In this document: positions 8,514 to 15,212 of the stretch, piece by piece | How positions within the stretch are numbered: position 1 is the stretch's first letter | Layout of the letters: every line of letters begins with the position of its first letter | Assembly: GCA_003242685.1 (NCBI GenBank) | Contig: QGVD01000059.1 | Location: 1-25,599, forward strand | From: Pseudomonadota bacterium | GTDB taxonomy: Bacteria > Pseudomonadota > Gammaproteobacteria > Steroidobacterales > Steroidobacteraceae | Length of the DNA stretch: 25,599 nt | Direction: 5' to 3' | Program-made: the position numbers and the translations under genes | Notes under the pieces: model-generated | Databases searched by the model: none | Told to the model about the DNA's origin: nothing | Seen by the model: the letters and a program-made list of their open reading frames with translations, nothing else

Positions 8514-9436
8514 AGGGAACTCAGACGACCGCTCCCGACGCCTCTTCCCCCGAGGCGTTCCGCAGCGGGTTCGCGGCGCTCGTCGGCCGTCCCAACGTAG
8601 GCAAGTCGACGCTGCTCAACGCCCTGGTCGGCGAGAAGATCAGCATCGTCACGCCGCGTCCGCAGACGACGCGTCACCGCGTGCTCGGCATCCGCAATCT
8701 CCCGCACGCGCAGATCGCCTTCGTCGATACGCCGGGGCTCCACCGGGGCGAGAAGCGGGCGCTCAACCGCGCCATGAACCGTACGGCGGCCGCGGCGCTG
8801 GCGGATGCCGATCTCTGCGTGCTCGTCGTCGAGTCCCTGAAGTGGACGGAGGAGGACGATCTCGCGCTCGACCGCATCCGGCGCGCCGGCCGCCCCGCGA
8901 TCGTGGTGGCGAACAAGGTCGACCGCGTGAAGCCGCGCGAGAAGCTGCTGCCCTATCTGCAGAGTCTCTCGGAGCGCTTCGACTTCCTCGAGATCGTTCC
9001 GGTATCGGCGCTCAAGCAGGACAACCTCGACGCGCTCCTCAAGGCGATCGCGCGGCATCTGCCGGAGGGCCCGCCGCTCTTCCCCAAGGAGCAGATCACC
9101 GATCGCGGCATCGAATTCCGCATTGCCGAAACCATCCGCGAGAAGCTGACGCTGGAGCTCAATCAGGAGGTGCCGTACGGCATCGCCGTCGAAGTGGAAC
9201 GGCTCGCGGAGGAAGACGGCCAGCTCGTCGTTTCAGCGGTCATCTGGGTGGATCGCCGGGGTCAGAAGCCGATCGTCATCGGCGCCGGCGGCGAGCGGCT
9301 GAAGCGCATCGGCCGCGCGGCGCGGCTCGAGCTGAACCGGGTGCTCGGACGCCGGCTGCATCTCGAGCTCTGGGTGAAGGTGCGCGAGGACTGGGCCGAC
9401 AATGCGCGGGCCCTGCAGCAGCTGGGACTCGAATGA
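8510..9436 (+). CDS. era: Ribosome assembly GTPase Era
   Basis: This 308-residue GTPase binds 16S rRNA near its 3' end and assists 30S subunit maturation. G1 is Gly-Arg-Pro-Asn-Val-Gly-Lys-Ser-Thr at 26-34. It is followed by the switch Thr-Pro-Arg-Pro-Gln-Thr-Thr-Arg, G3 Asp-Thr-Pro-Gly-Leu, G4 Asn-Lys-Val-Asp and G5 Val-Ser-Ala-Leu. The C-terminal KH domain includes Val-Glu-Arg-Leu-Ala-Glu-Glu-Asp-Gly and the RNA-gripping Ile-Gly-Ala-Gly-Gly-Glu-Arg-Leu-Lys-Arg-Ile-Gly. The first 20 residues are a loose, Thr/Ser/Pro-rich extension. ATG 8510 overlaps the rnc stop (ATGA) and the stop overlaps recO in the same manner. The rnc-era-recO order is conserved across many proteobacteria. Confidence 0.97.
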   Translation: MKGTQTTAPDASSPEAFRSGFAALVGRPNVGKSTLLNALVGEKISIVTPRPQTTRHRVLGIRNLPHAQIAFVDTPGLHRGEKRALNRAMNRTAAAALADADLCVLVVESLKWTEEDDLALDRIRRAGRPAIVVANKVDRVKPREKLLPYLQSLSERFDFLEIVPVSALKQDNLDALLKAIARHLPEGPPLFPKEQITDRGIEFRIAETIREKLTLELNQEVPYGIAVEVERLAEEDGQLVVSAVIWVDRRGQKPIVIGAGGERLKRIGRAARLELNRVLGRRLHLELWVKVREDWADNARALQQLGLE

Positions 9437-10164
9437 TCCGCAATCCGCGCCGCATCCAGCTCGCGCCGGGCTACATCCTGCACCATCGCCCGTACCGCGA
9501 CACGAGCCGCATCCTCGAAGTGCTGACGCGCGATCACGGCCGGCTGTCACTCTTCGCGCGCGGCGTGCGCGGTCCGAAGTCGAAGCTCGCACCGGTGCTG
9601 CAGCCCTTCCGTCTGCTGCTCCTGTCGTGGAGCGGACGGGGAGAAGCGCCGCAGCTCACCGGCGCGGAGCTCGCGGGAGATCCGACGCCGCTGCCCTCGG
9701 CGAGCCTGATGGCGGGGTTCTATCTCAACGAGCTCATTCTGAAGCTCACGACGCGCCACGATCCTTCGCCTGCGGCCTTCGACGCATATCACGCGGCGCT
9801 CGAGAGCCTGAAGGCGCACGCCGGGCTGGAACCGACGCTGCGCATCTTCGAGAAGCGACTGCTCGAGGCGCTCGGTTACGGGCTCGATCTCACCAGCGAG
9901 ACCCGCACCGGCCGGCGGATCGATCCCGAGGCGCACTATCATTACCGCCCGTCGCAGGGGCTGTTCCTCACGGTCGCGGACGCACCGGGCGCGCTCTCGG
10001 GCCGCTCGCTCCTCGCTCTCGCGAACGAGGAGCTCGGCGACGAACGCGAGCTCGAGGATTCGAAGCGGCTGCTGCAGTCCGTGCTCGCGGAGGTGCTCGA
10101 AGGGCGCGAGCTCGCCACGCGCGCGGTCGCGCGCGCCATCGCACGACGGGAGTCCCGCACGTGA
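9433..10164 (+). CDS. recO: DNA repair protein RecO
   Basis: This 243-residue protein works with RecF and RecR to load RecA on single-stranded DNA. The N-terminal OB-fold shows Tyr-Ile-Leu-His-His-Arg-Pro-Tyr-Arg-Asp-Thr-Ser and Thr-Arg-Asp-His-Gly-Arg-Leu-Ser-Leu-Phe-Ala-Arg-Gly-Val-Arg-Gly. The helical C-terminal part has Gly-Phe-Tyr-Leu-Asn-Glu-Leu-Ile-Leu-Lys-Leu and Glu-Lys-Arg-Leu-Leu-Glu-Ala-Leu-Gly-Tyr-Gly-Leu. No zinc-finger cysteines are seen, as in other gammaproteobacterial RecO proteins. The start ATG overlaps the era stop, and its TGA overlaps the GTG of acpS. In many relatives pdxJ lies between recO and acpS; it is absent here. Confidence 0.95.
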   Translation: MIRNPRRIQLAPGYILHHRPYRDTSRILEVLTRDHGRLSLFARGVRGPKSKLAPVLQPFRLLLLSWSGRGEAPQLTGAELAGDPTPLPSASLMAGFYLNELILKLTTRHDPSPAAFDAYHAALESLKAHAGLEPTLRIFEKRLLEALGYGLDLTSETRTGRRIDPEAHYHYRPSQGLFLTVADAPGALSGRSLLALANEELGDERELEDSKRLLQSVLAEVLEGRELATRAVARAIARRESRT

Positions 10165-10604
10165 TCTACGGTATCGGAGTCGACGTGCTCGAAACGAGCC
10201 GCATCGCGAAGACGATCGAGCGATTCGGCTCGCGCTTCGTCGAGCGTCTGCTGATGCCCGAGGAGCAGGCGCAGCTCGCGCGCACCCGGCGACCGGAGCG
10301 TTTCGTCGCGATGCGCTTCGCGGCGAAGGAAGCGATCGTCAAGGCGATGGGCACGGGCTTCGCACACGGCATCTGGATCCGGGACGTCGGTGTGGTGCAG
10401 AACAGCTGGGGCAAGCCGGAGGTCGTGTACTCCCCGCGCGGCGAAGAGATGCGTCGCCGGCTCGGCATCGGCGAGGGTCACATCACGCTCACCGACGAGT
10501 CCGGGCTCGTCGTCGCGGTTGCGGTGCTGATGAAAGCGGAGCCCGAAGACGACGAGCGCGCGCGCGGCAGATCCGCGGGAGCGGCGCGGCGGAGGGGCCG
10601 GTGA
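10161..10604 (+). CDS. acpS: Holo-[acyl-carrier-protein] synthase
   Basis: This 147-residue enzyme transfers 4'-phosphopantetheine from coenzyme A to acyl carrier protein, activating fatty acid synthesis. The magnesium residues are Asp8 in Gly-Ile-Gly-Val-Asp-Val and Glu57 in Arg-Phe-Ala-Ala-Lys-Glu-Ala-Ile-Val-Lys-Ala. The Gly-Thr-Gly and Gly-Lys-Pro motifs follow, and His-Ile-Thr-Leu-Thr-Asp-Glu closes the core. The core ends near residue 125. The remaining ~22 residues form a charged Arg- and Ala-rich tail beyond the usual family length. The GTG start at 10161 overlaps the recO stop. The last codons include GGAGGGG at 10591-10597, which serves as ribosome binding site for the next gene, so part of the tail may reflect that constraint. 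Confidence 0.94.
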   Translation: MIYGIGVDVLETSRIAKTIERFGSRFVERLLMPEEQAQLARTRRPERFVAMRFAAKEAIVKAMGTGFAHGIWIRDVGVVQNSWGKPEVVYSPRGEEMRRRLGIGEGHITLTDESGLVVAVAVLMKAEPEDDERARGRSAGAARRRGR

Positions 10605-11377
10605 ACTGCCTCGTGTTCGACATCGAGACGGTCCCCGACGTCGAGCTCGGACGCCGGCTGTACGGCCTCGACGGGCTGCCGGACGAGGAAGTCGCCAAGG
10701 CGATGTACGCGGCCTGCCGGCAGAACGGCGGATCGGAGTTCCTGCCGCACGAGCAGCACCGGGTCGTCGCCATCTCCTGCGCACTGCGCAGCCGCGACGG
10801 CTTCCGGGTCTGGAGCCTCGGGGAGCCCGGCGCACCGGAAGAGGAGCTCGTCGAGCGCTTCTTCGACGGCATCGAGAAGTTCTCGCCGGACCTCGTTTCG
10901 TGGAACGGCAAGGGATTCGATCTGCCGGTGCTGCATTACCGGGCGCTGCGCGCGGGAATCCAGGCGCCGCGCTACTGGGAGATCGGCGACGAGGACGGCA
11001 CGTTCCGCTACAACAACTACCTCGGCCGCTTCCACTGGCGCCACATCGACCTCATGGACGTGCTCTCTGGCTATCAGCCGCGGGCGCGCGCGTCTCTCGA
11101 GAACATCGCGGCGCTGCTCGGACTGCCGGGCAAGCTCGGTTTCTCCGGTGCGCAGGTGTGGGACGCGTACCGCGAGGGAAACATCGTCGGCATCCGCCGC
11201 TACTGTGAGACCGACGTGCTCAACACGTATCTGATCTTCCTGCGCTTCCAGCTCATGCGCGGCCGCTTCTCGCGCGAGCGCTATCAGGACGAGCTCGAGC
11301 GCGTACGTACGTTCCTGCGCAACGGCCGCGAGCCGCACTTCGCGGAGTTTCTGCGCGCCTGGGAGTCGAACGCTTGA
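10601..11377 (+). CDS. PolB-like 3'-5' exonuclease (DNA_pol_B_exo2 family)
   Basis: This 258-residue DEDD-type exonuclease has no polymerase domain. Exo I is Val-Phe-Asp-Ile-Glu-Thr-Val-Pro (Asp7, Glu9). Exo II is Ser-Trp-Asn-Gly-Lys-Gly-Phe-Asp-Leu-Pro-Val-Leu. Exo III is Arg-Arg-Tyr-Cys-Glu-Thr-Asp-Val-Leu-Asn-Thr-Tyr. These match the stand-alone 3'-5' exonuclease family related to the proofreading domain of B-family polymerases. The substrate is unknown, and a role in DNA repair or RNA trimming is inference from fold and neighbours (recO, rnc, rlmD). The GTG start at 10601 overlaps the acpS stop and has a strong GGAGGGG 4-10 bases upstream. All four catalytic acids appear present, so activity is expected. 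Confidence 0.87.
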   Translation: MNCLVFDIETVPDVELGRRLYGLDGLPDEEVAKAMYAACRQNGGSEFLPHEQHRVVAISCALRSRDGFRVWSLGEPGAPEEELVERFFDGIEKFSPDLVSWNGKGFDLPVLHYRALRAGIQAPRYWEIGDEDGTFRYNNYLGRFHWRHIDLMDVLSGYQPRARASLENIAALLGLPGKLGFSGAQVWDAYREGNIVGIRRYCETDVLNTYLIFLRFQLMRGRFSRERYQDELERVRTFLRNGREPHFAEFLRAWESNA

Positions 11378-12762
11378 CGGCGCACGAATCCACCGAGCAG
11401 CGTTCCGCCGGAGGCACACGACAGCAGGCGCCCGAGGAGAGCGGAACGGTGACGGCGCTCACTCACGAGGGCGAGGGCGTCGTCAAGGACGGCAAGACCG
11501 TGTTCGTCGCCGGCGCGCTGCCCGGCGAGCGCATCCTGTTCCGCCGCACGAAGCGGCACCGCCAGCACGACGAGGGGCAGCTCATCCAGGTGCTCGAGCC
11601 CGCGCCCGAGCGCGTGGAGCCGCGCTGCCCGCATTTCGGTGTCTGCGGAGGCTGTGCGCTCCAGCACCTCGAGCCGGCGGCGCAGATCGCCGCCAAGCAG
11701 ACCGAGCTGCGGGAGAGCTTCGAGCGGCTCGCGCGCGTGTCGCCGCAGCAGTGGCTCGAGCCTCTGCGTGGTCCGGAGTGGAACTACCGGCGGCGCGCGC
11801 GGCTCGGCGCGAAATACGTCGCGAAGAAGGGACGCGTCGTCGTCGGCTTCCGCGAGCGGCTCGCGCCCTACGTGGCGGCGCTCGATCAGTGTCCGGTGCT
11901 CGCGCCACCGGTGGACGCGCTGGTCTCGCCGCTTTCCGATCTGCTCACCGGGCTCGATATCCGCGAGCGAGTGCCGCAGATCGAGGTCGCGGTCGCGGAC
12001 AACGCCGTGGGTCTCGTGCTGCGAGTGCTGAATCCTCCGACGCAGCAGGACCTCGAGAAGCTCCGCGCGTTCGAGCGTGCACACGGCGTGCGGCTCTATC
12101 TGCAGGACGGCGGGCCCGAGACGGTGCGCCGCCTCGATGCGGAGTCGCGGGGCGAAGAGGAGCCGCTCTGGTATGCGCTGCCGAAGTTCGATCTGCGGCT
12201 CGAGTTCCAGCCGACGGACTTCGTTCAGATCAACGCCGCCATCAATCGGTCGCTCGTGGAGCGCGCCGTGGAGCTGCTCGCGCCGACGCCGGCATCACGG
12301 GTGCTGGATCTCTTCTGCGGCATCGGCAACTTCACGCTGCCCCTCGCAAGGCGCGCACGGCAGGTCGTCGGCGTGGAGGGCGAAGCGGCCCTGGTGCGCC
12401 GCGCACGACATAACGCACAGAGAAACGGGATCGGCAACACAGACTTTCACGTTGCGGATCTTGCGAAATCGCCGGGTGCCGATGTTCCCTGGCTGCAGGG
12501 AGGGTACACGCACGTGCTGCTCGATCCGCCGCGTGCCGGCGCGCGCGAGGTGCTCGCCGCTGTGGCGCGCGTGCAACCGCAGCGGGTACTCTATATTTCG
12601 TGTCATCCGGGGAGCCTGGCCCGGGACGTGGGAATACTGGTTCACGAACACGGGTTCGAGCTGCGGAGCGCCGGAGTGCTCGACATGTTCCCGCACACTG
12701 CGCACGTCGAGTCGCTGGCCGTCCTGGAGCCGGCCGGAGCCCGTGGCCGGGAGGCGGTGTGA
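11374..12762 (+). CDS. rlmD: 23S rRNA (uracil-1939-C5)-methyltransferase RlmD
   Basis: This 462-residue protein methylates U1939 in 23S rRNA, as in E. coli RlmD (RumA). An N-terminal TRAM domain (about 24-75) is followed by the 4Fe-4S cysteines Cys85, Cys91, Cys94 and Cys173. The AdoMet motif Val-Leu-Asp-Leu-Phe-Cys-Gly-Ile-Gly-Asn-Phe-Thr starts at 310. The catalytic cysteine is Cys410 in Tyr-Ile-Ser-Cys-His-Pro-Gly-Ser-Leu-Ala-Arg-Asp, with the usual Asn-Pro replaced by His-Pro. Asp-Phe-Val-Gln-Ile-Asn-Ala supports RlmD over RlmC. The start is TTG 11374, overlapping the exonuclease stop (TTGA), with GGGAG at 11361-11365. The first ~23 residues before TRAM are not conserved, so a later GTG near 11449 is an alternative. 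Confidence 0.92.
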   Translation: MTAHESTEQRSAGGTRQQAPEESGTVTALTHEGEGVVKDGKTVFVAGALPGERILFRRTKRHRQHDEGQLIQVLEPAPERVEPRCPHFGVCGGCALQHLEPAAQIAAKQTELRESFERLARVSPQQWLEPLRGPEWNYRRRARLGAKYVAKKGRVVVGFRERLAPYVAALDQCPVLAPPVDALVSPLSDLLTGLDIRERVPQIEVAVADNAVGLVLRVLNPPTQQDLEKLRAFERAHGVRLYLQDGGPETVRRLDAESRGEEEPLWYALPKFDLRLEFQPTDFVQINAAINRSLVERAVELLAPTPASRVLDLFCGIGNFTLPLARRARQVVGVEGEAALVRRARHNAQRNGIGNTDFHVADLAKSPGADVPWLQGGYTHVLLDPPRAGAREVLAAVARVQPQRVLYISCHPGSLARDVGILVHEHGFELRSAGVLDMFPHTAHVESLAVLEPAGARGREAV

Positions 12763-13811
12763 CGCTCGGACCGCTGATGATCGACCTCGAGGGTCCGGAG
12801 CTCGCACCCGACGAGCGCGAGCTGCTGCGTCACCCTCTGGTCGGCAGCGTCATTCTCTTCTCCCGCAACTACACGGATCCCGAGCAGCTCACCCGCCTGG
12901 TCGCCGACATCCACGCCGTGCGCTCTCCGCCGCTTCTCGTGGCCGTAGATCACGAAGGCGGCCGTGTGCAGCGCTTCAGAAGCGGTTTCTCGCAGCTTCC
13001 TCCCGCGCGGCGCATCGGACACGAATACGATCTCGATCCGCGCGCGGGGATCGAGCTCGCACGCCGCATGGGATGGCTGATGGCGGCGGAGCTCCGCGCG
13101 CACGGAGTCGACATCTCCTTCGCGCCGTGCGTGGACCTCGATTACGGCGTGAGCGAAGTGATCGGCGATCGCGCTTTCCACTCGCGGCCCGACGTGGTGG
13201 CGCAGCTCGCCCTGGCCTACATGCACGGCATGCGCGAGGCGGGCATGGCGGCGACGGCGAAGCACTTTCCGGGACACGGTGCAGTCGTCGCCGATTCTCA
13301 CCTGGCGCTGCCCGTCGATCGGCGTGCGCTGGTCGACATGGAGGACGATCTCACGCCGTACCGCAGGCTGATCGCGAACGGCCTGCCGGCGGTGATGGTG
13401 GCGCACGTGCTGTTCCCGGCGGAGGACGACGTTCCGGCGAGCTTCTCCGCGCGCTGGATCCGCGGGGTGCTGCGCGGGGAGCTGCGGTTTCAGGGCGTCG
13501 TCTTCACCGACGATCTTTCGATGGCGGGCGCCGGAGTGGTCGGAGACATCGTCGCCCGGGCACGGCGTGCGCTCGCTGCCGGGTGCGACGTCCTCGTCGT
13601 GTGCAACGACCGCGCGGCCGTCATTCGGCTTCTCGACGGTCTCGACATCGAGCCCGAGCCCGCATCGCAGTTACGACTCGTGCGGCTGCGCGGCCGTGAC
13701 GGCCTGCCGCGCGAGCAGCTTCTCGCCTCGCAGGAGTGGAGCCGCTGCCAGGAATACCTCGCACGCTGCGCGGCACCGCCTGCACTGAGACTGGAGTCCG
13801 GAAGCACATGA
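12759..13811 (+). CDS. nagZ: Beta-N-acetylhexosaminidase NagZ
   Basis: This 350-residue glycoside hydrolase family 3 enzyme removes N-acetylglucosamine from anhydromuropeptides during cytoplasmic peptidoglycan recycling. Early Val-Asp-His-Glu-Gly-Gly-Arg-Val-Gln-Arg and Lys-His-Phe-Pro-Gly-His-Gly (168-174) are family hallmarks. The Asp-His dyad is Asp179/His181 in Ala-Asp-Ser-His, and the nucleophile is probably Asp251 in Phe-Thr-Asp-Asp-Leu-Ser-Met. There is no signal peptide, consistent with a cytoplasmic enzyme. The GTG start at 12759 overlaps the rlmD stop, with GGGAGG at 12749-12754, and gives the typical Leu-Gly-Pro-Leu-Met-Ile-Asp start. An open frame reaches back to 12600 but would overlap rlmD by 160 bases. 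NagZ products can influence beta-lactamase induction where AmpR exists; none is seen here. Confidence 0.95.
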   Translation: MTLGPLMIDLEGPELAPDERELLRHPLVGSVILFSRNYTDPEQLTRLVADIHAVRSPPLLVAVDHEGGRVQRFRSGFSQLPPARRIGHEYDLDPRAGIELARRMGWLMAAELRAHGVDISFAPCVDLDYGVSEVIGDRAFHSRPDVVAQLALAYMHGMREAGMAATAKHFPGHGAVVADSHLALPVDRRALVDMEDDLTPYRRLIANGLPAVMVAHVLFPAEDDVPASFSARWIRGVLRGELRFQGVVFTDDLSMAGAGVVGDIVARARRALAAGCDVLVVCNDRAAVIRLLDGLDIEPEPASQLRLVRLRGRDGLPREQLLASQEWSRCQEYLARCAAPPALRLESGST

Positions 13812-14743
13812 TCAACTGGCCCGCCGAGAGCTGGCGCGCTCTGGTCGACAGTGCGCCCGAAGGTGTCGTGATCTGCGACGCGACGGCACCGGGTCATCCC
13901 GTCCTGTACGTGAACGCCGCCTTCGTGCAGATGTGCGGCTATCCGGCCGCGGCTCTGCTCGGCTCGAATCTGCGCATCCTGCAGGGCGGCGATCGCGAAC
14001 AGGAGGCGCGGCAGCGCCTGCGCGATGCGCTCGAGCGCGGCGAGCCGTGCTGCGTGCTGATCCGCAACTACCGTCCCGACGGCTCGCTCTACTGGAACGA
14101 GATCGTGCTCCAGCCGATGCGGGACGAGAACGGCGCGCTCAAGTACTGGGTGAGCTTCCATCGCGACGCGAGCGAGCGGCTCAAGGTGCCGGAGCGTCCG
14201 CAGCCGGGGCTGCCGACCTGGATGCGCGAGGACCGCATGACGGGCCTGCACTCGCGCAGCTACTTCGAGGAGCTCCTGCGCCGCGACTTCGTGCTCGCGC
14301 AGCGCGAGTCGCACGAGATCGGGCTCATCCTGTACGACATCGACAATCTCGGCTCGTACAACGCGACGTTCGATCGGGCCGCGGGCGATGCCTGCATCCG
14401 GCGCGTCGCGCGCGTCATCGCGGCGTCGTACCGGCGCAGCAGCGATCTCATCTGCCGCTGGGAGGGCGGCACGTTCGCGGTGCTGACACAGGGCGACGCG
14501 GCGGAGAAGGCCGCGCAGTACGCGGGCGTCGTCGCGCAGCGAGTGCGCGATCTGCTGATCCATCACCCGCGCGCGGGCACCGAGCGCTACGTGACGATGA
14601 GCGCGGGTGTGGCGAGTCTCGTGCCGCCTCGGGACATGGCGCTCGAGGCGCTCATCAACGCCTGCCGGACGGCGCTCAAGCGTGCGAAGAGCAGGGGCAG
14701 GAACTCGGTCGTCGCGGCGGAGTCGCGCGACTTCGTCGCCTGA
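13808..14743 (+). CDS. LOV-like PAS domain with degenerate GGDEF domain
   Basis: This 311-residue cytoplasmic protein has a PAS domain (about 8-125) that resembles a LOV blue-light domain. It has Asn-Tyr-Arg-Pro-Asp-Gly-Ser-Leu-Tyr-Trp-Asn (87-97) and Gly-Ser-Asn-Leu-Arg-Ile-Leu-Gln (52-59). The photoactive cysteine of the LOV motif Gly-x-Asn-Cys-Arg-Phe-Leu-Gln is Leu55 here, and the usual flavin glutamine appears to be His118. A GGDEF-type domain (about 140-305) keeps Asp-Arg-Met-Thr-Gly-Leu and Asp177-Ile-Asp179. The signature loop is Glu-Gly-Gly-Thr-Phe (219-223), lacking the metal-binding acidic residue, so diguanylate cyclase activity is unlikely. It may be a sensor or c-di-GMP-related scaffold; no effector domain is present. 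It overlaps nagZ by 4 bases and is last in the operon. Confidence 0.88.
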   Translation: MINWPAESWRALVDSAPEGVVICDATAPGHPVLYVNAAFVQMCGYPAAALLGSNLRILQGGDREQEARQRLRDALERGEPCCVLIRNYRPDGSLYWNEIVLQPMRDENGALKYWVSFHRDASERLKVPERPQPGLPTWMREDRMTGLHSRSYFEELLRRDFVLAQRESHEIGLILYDIDNLGSYNATFDRAAGDACIRRVARVIAASYRRSSDLICRWEGGTFAVLTQGDAAEKAAQYAGVVAQRVRDLLIHHPRAGTERYVTMSAGVASLVPPRDMALEALINACRTALKRAKSRGRNSVVAAESRDFVA

Positions 14744-14767
14744 GCGCTGCCGATCCCGCGACGCGGC

Positions 14768-15130
14768 TCAGCCCTGAGGCGGCTGGCCCTGCGGCTGCTG
14801 CACCTGAGGCTGCTGAACCTGGGGTTGCTGAACCTGCGGCGGCCTGGCAGCCGCAGCCTTCGGGGGCTGCTGGATGGCGTGCAGCACGTTGACGGCCACG
14901 CGCGAGAGCCAGCCGCCCGAGTGCAGCATGAGCTTCAGGACGTTCAGAGTGATGAGGCCCTTGCCCTCGACGCTGAACTCGCAGTCCTCGTCGATCCTGC
15001 AGTCCTGCATCTGGAACAGCGCCTCGCCTTCGATGATGAGCCTGCACTTCGAGAAGTGACAGCCGGTGAAGGACTTGCCGTCCAGAACCACACGCTGACC
15101 GTTGAACGTCTTACCGGTTACCTGTTTCAT
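14768..15130 (-). CDS. Small pentapeptide-like protein with Pro/Gln repeat tail
   Basis: This 120-residue protein begins with alternating short strands: Gly-Lys-Ser-Phe-Thr-Gly-Cys-His-Phe-Ser-Lys-Cys-Arg-Leu and Met-Gln-Asp-Cys-Arg-Ile-Asp-Glu-Asp-Cys. They recur at about 10- to 20-residue steps, as in right-handed beta-helix or pentapeptide-like folds. It has several cysteines (24, 29, 44, 50). After residue 88 it changes to a Pro/Gln-rich tail with three QVQQP copies. No signal peptide is seen. I do not recognise a named family, and the function is unknown. The start is ATG at 15130, giving Met-Lys-Gln-Val-Thr-Gly-Lys-Thr-Phe; the longer frame to 15187 is less likely. It is convergent with the PAS/GGDEF gene and downstream of csiV on the same strand. 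Confidence 0.72.
   Translation of the reverse strand: MKQVTGKTFNGQRVVLDGKSFTGCHFSKCRLIIEGEALFQMQDCRIDEDCEFSVEGKGLITLNVLKLMLHSGGWLSRVAVNVLHAIQQPPKAAAARPPQVQQPQVQQPQVQQPQGQPPQG
14792..14836 (-). repeat. Three tandem 15-bp repeats encoding QVQQP
   Basis: Three consecutive 15-base units lie inside the 3' end of the small minus-strand gene. In the coding sense they encode Gln-Val-Gln-Gln-Pro three times, differing by only a few third-position changes. A fourth, degenerate unit (Gln-Gly-Gln-Pro-Pro) follows. Tandem repeats of whole codons can change in number by slippage without breaking the frame. Confidence 0.85.
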
Positions 15131-15212
15131 CGATTGCTCGTGCAGGCTGTTGCGAAGTGGGGCGGTATGTACACGAACGCCGGGCACATGCCTAGTGGCT
15201 CGCGGAGCGTCG

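Noticed and set aside
14744..14767. Bidirectional terminator between the convergent genes
   Set aside because: Only a 4-bp stem (CCGC-GAC-GCGG, 14756-14766) is present, with no T run on either side.
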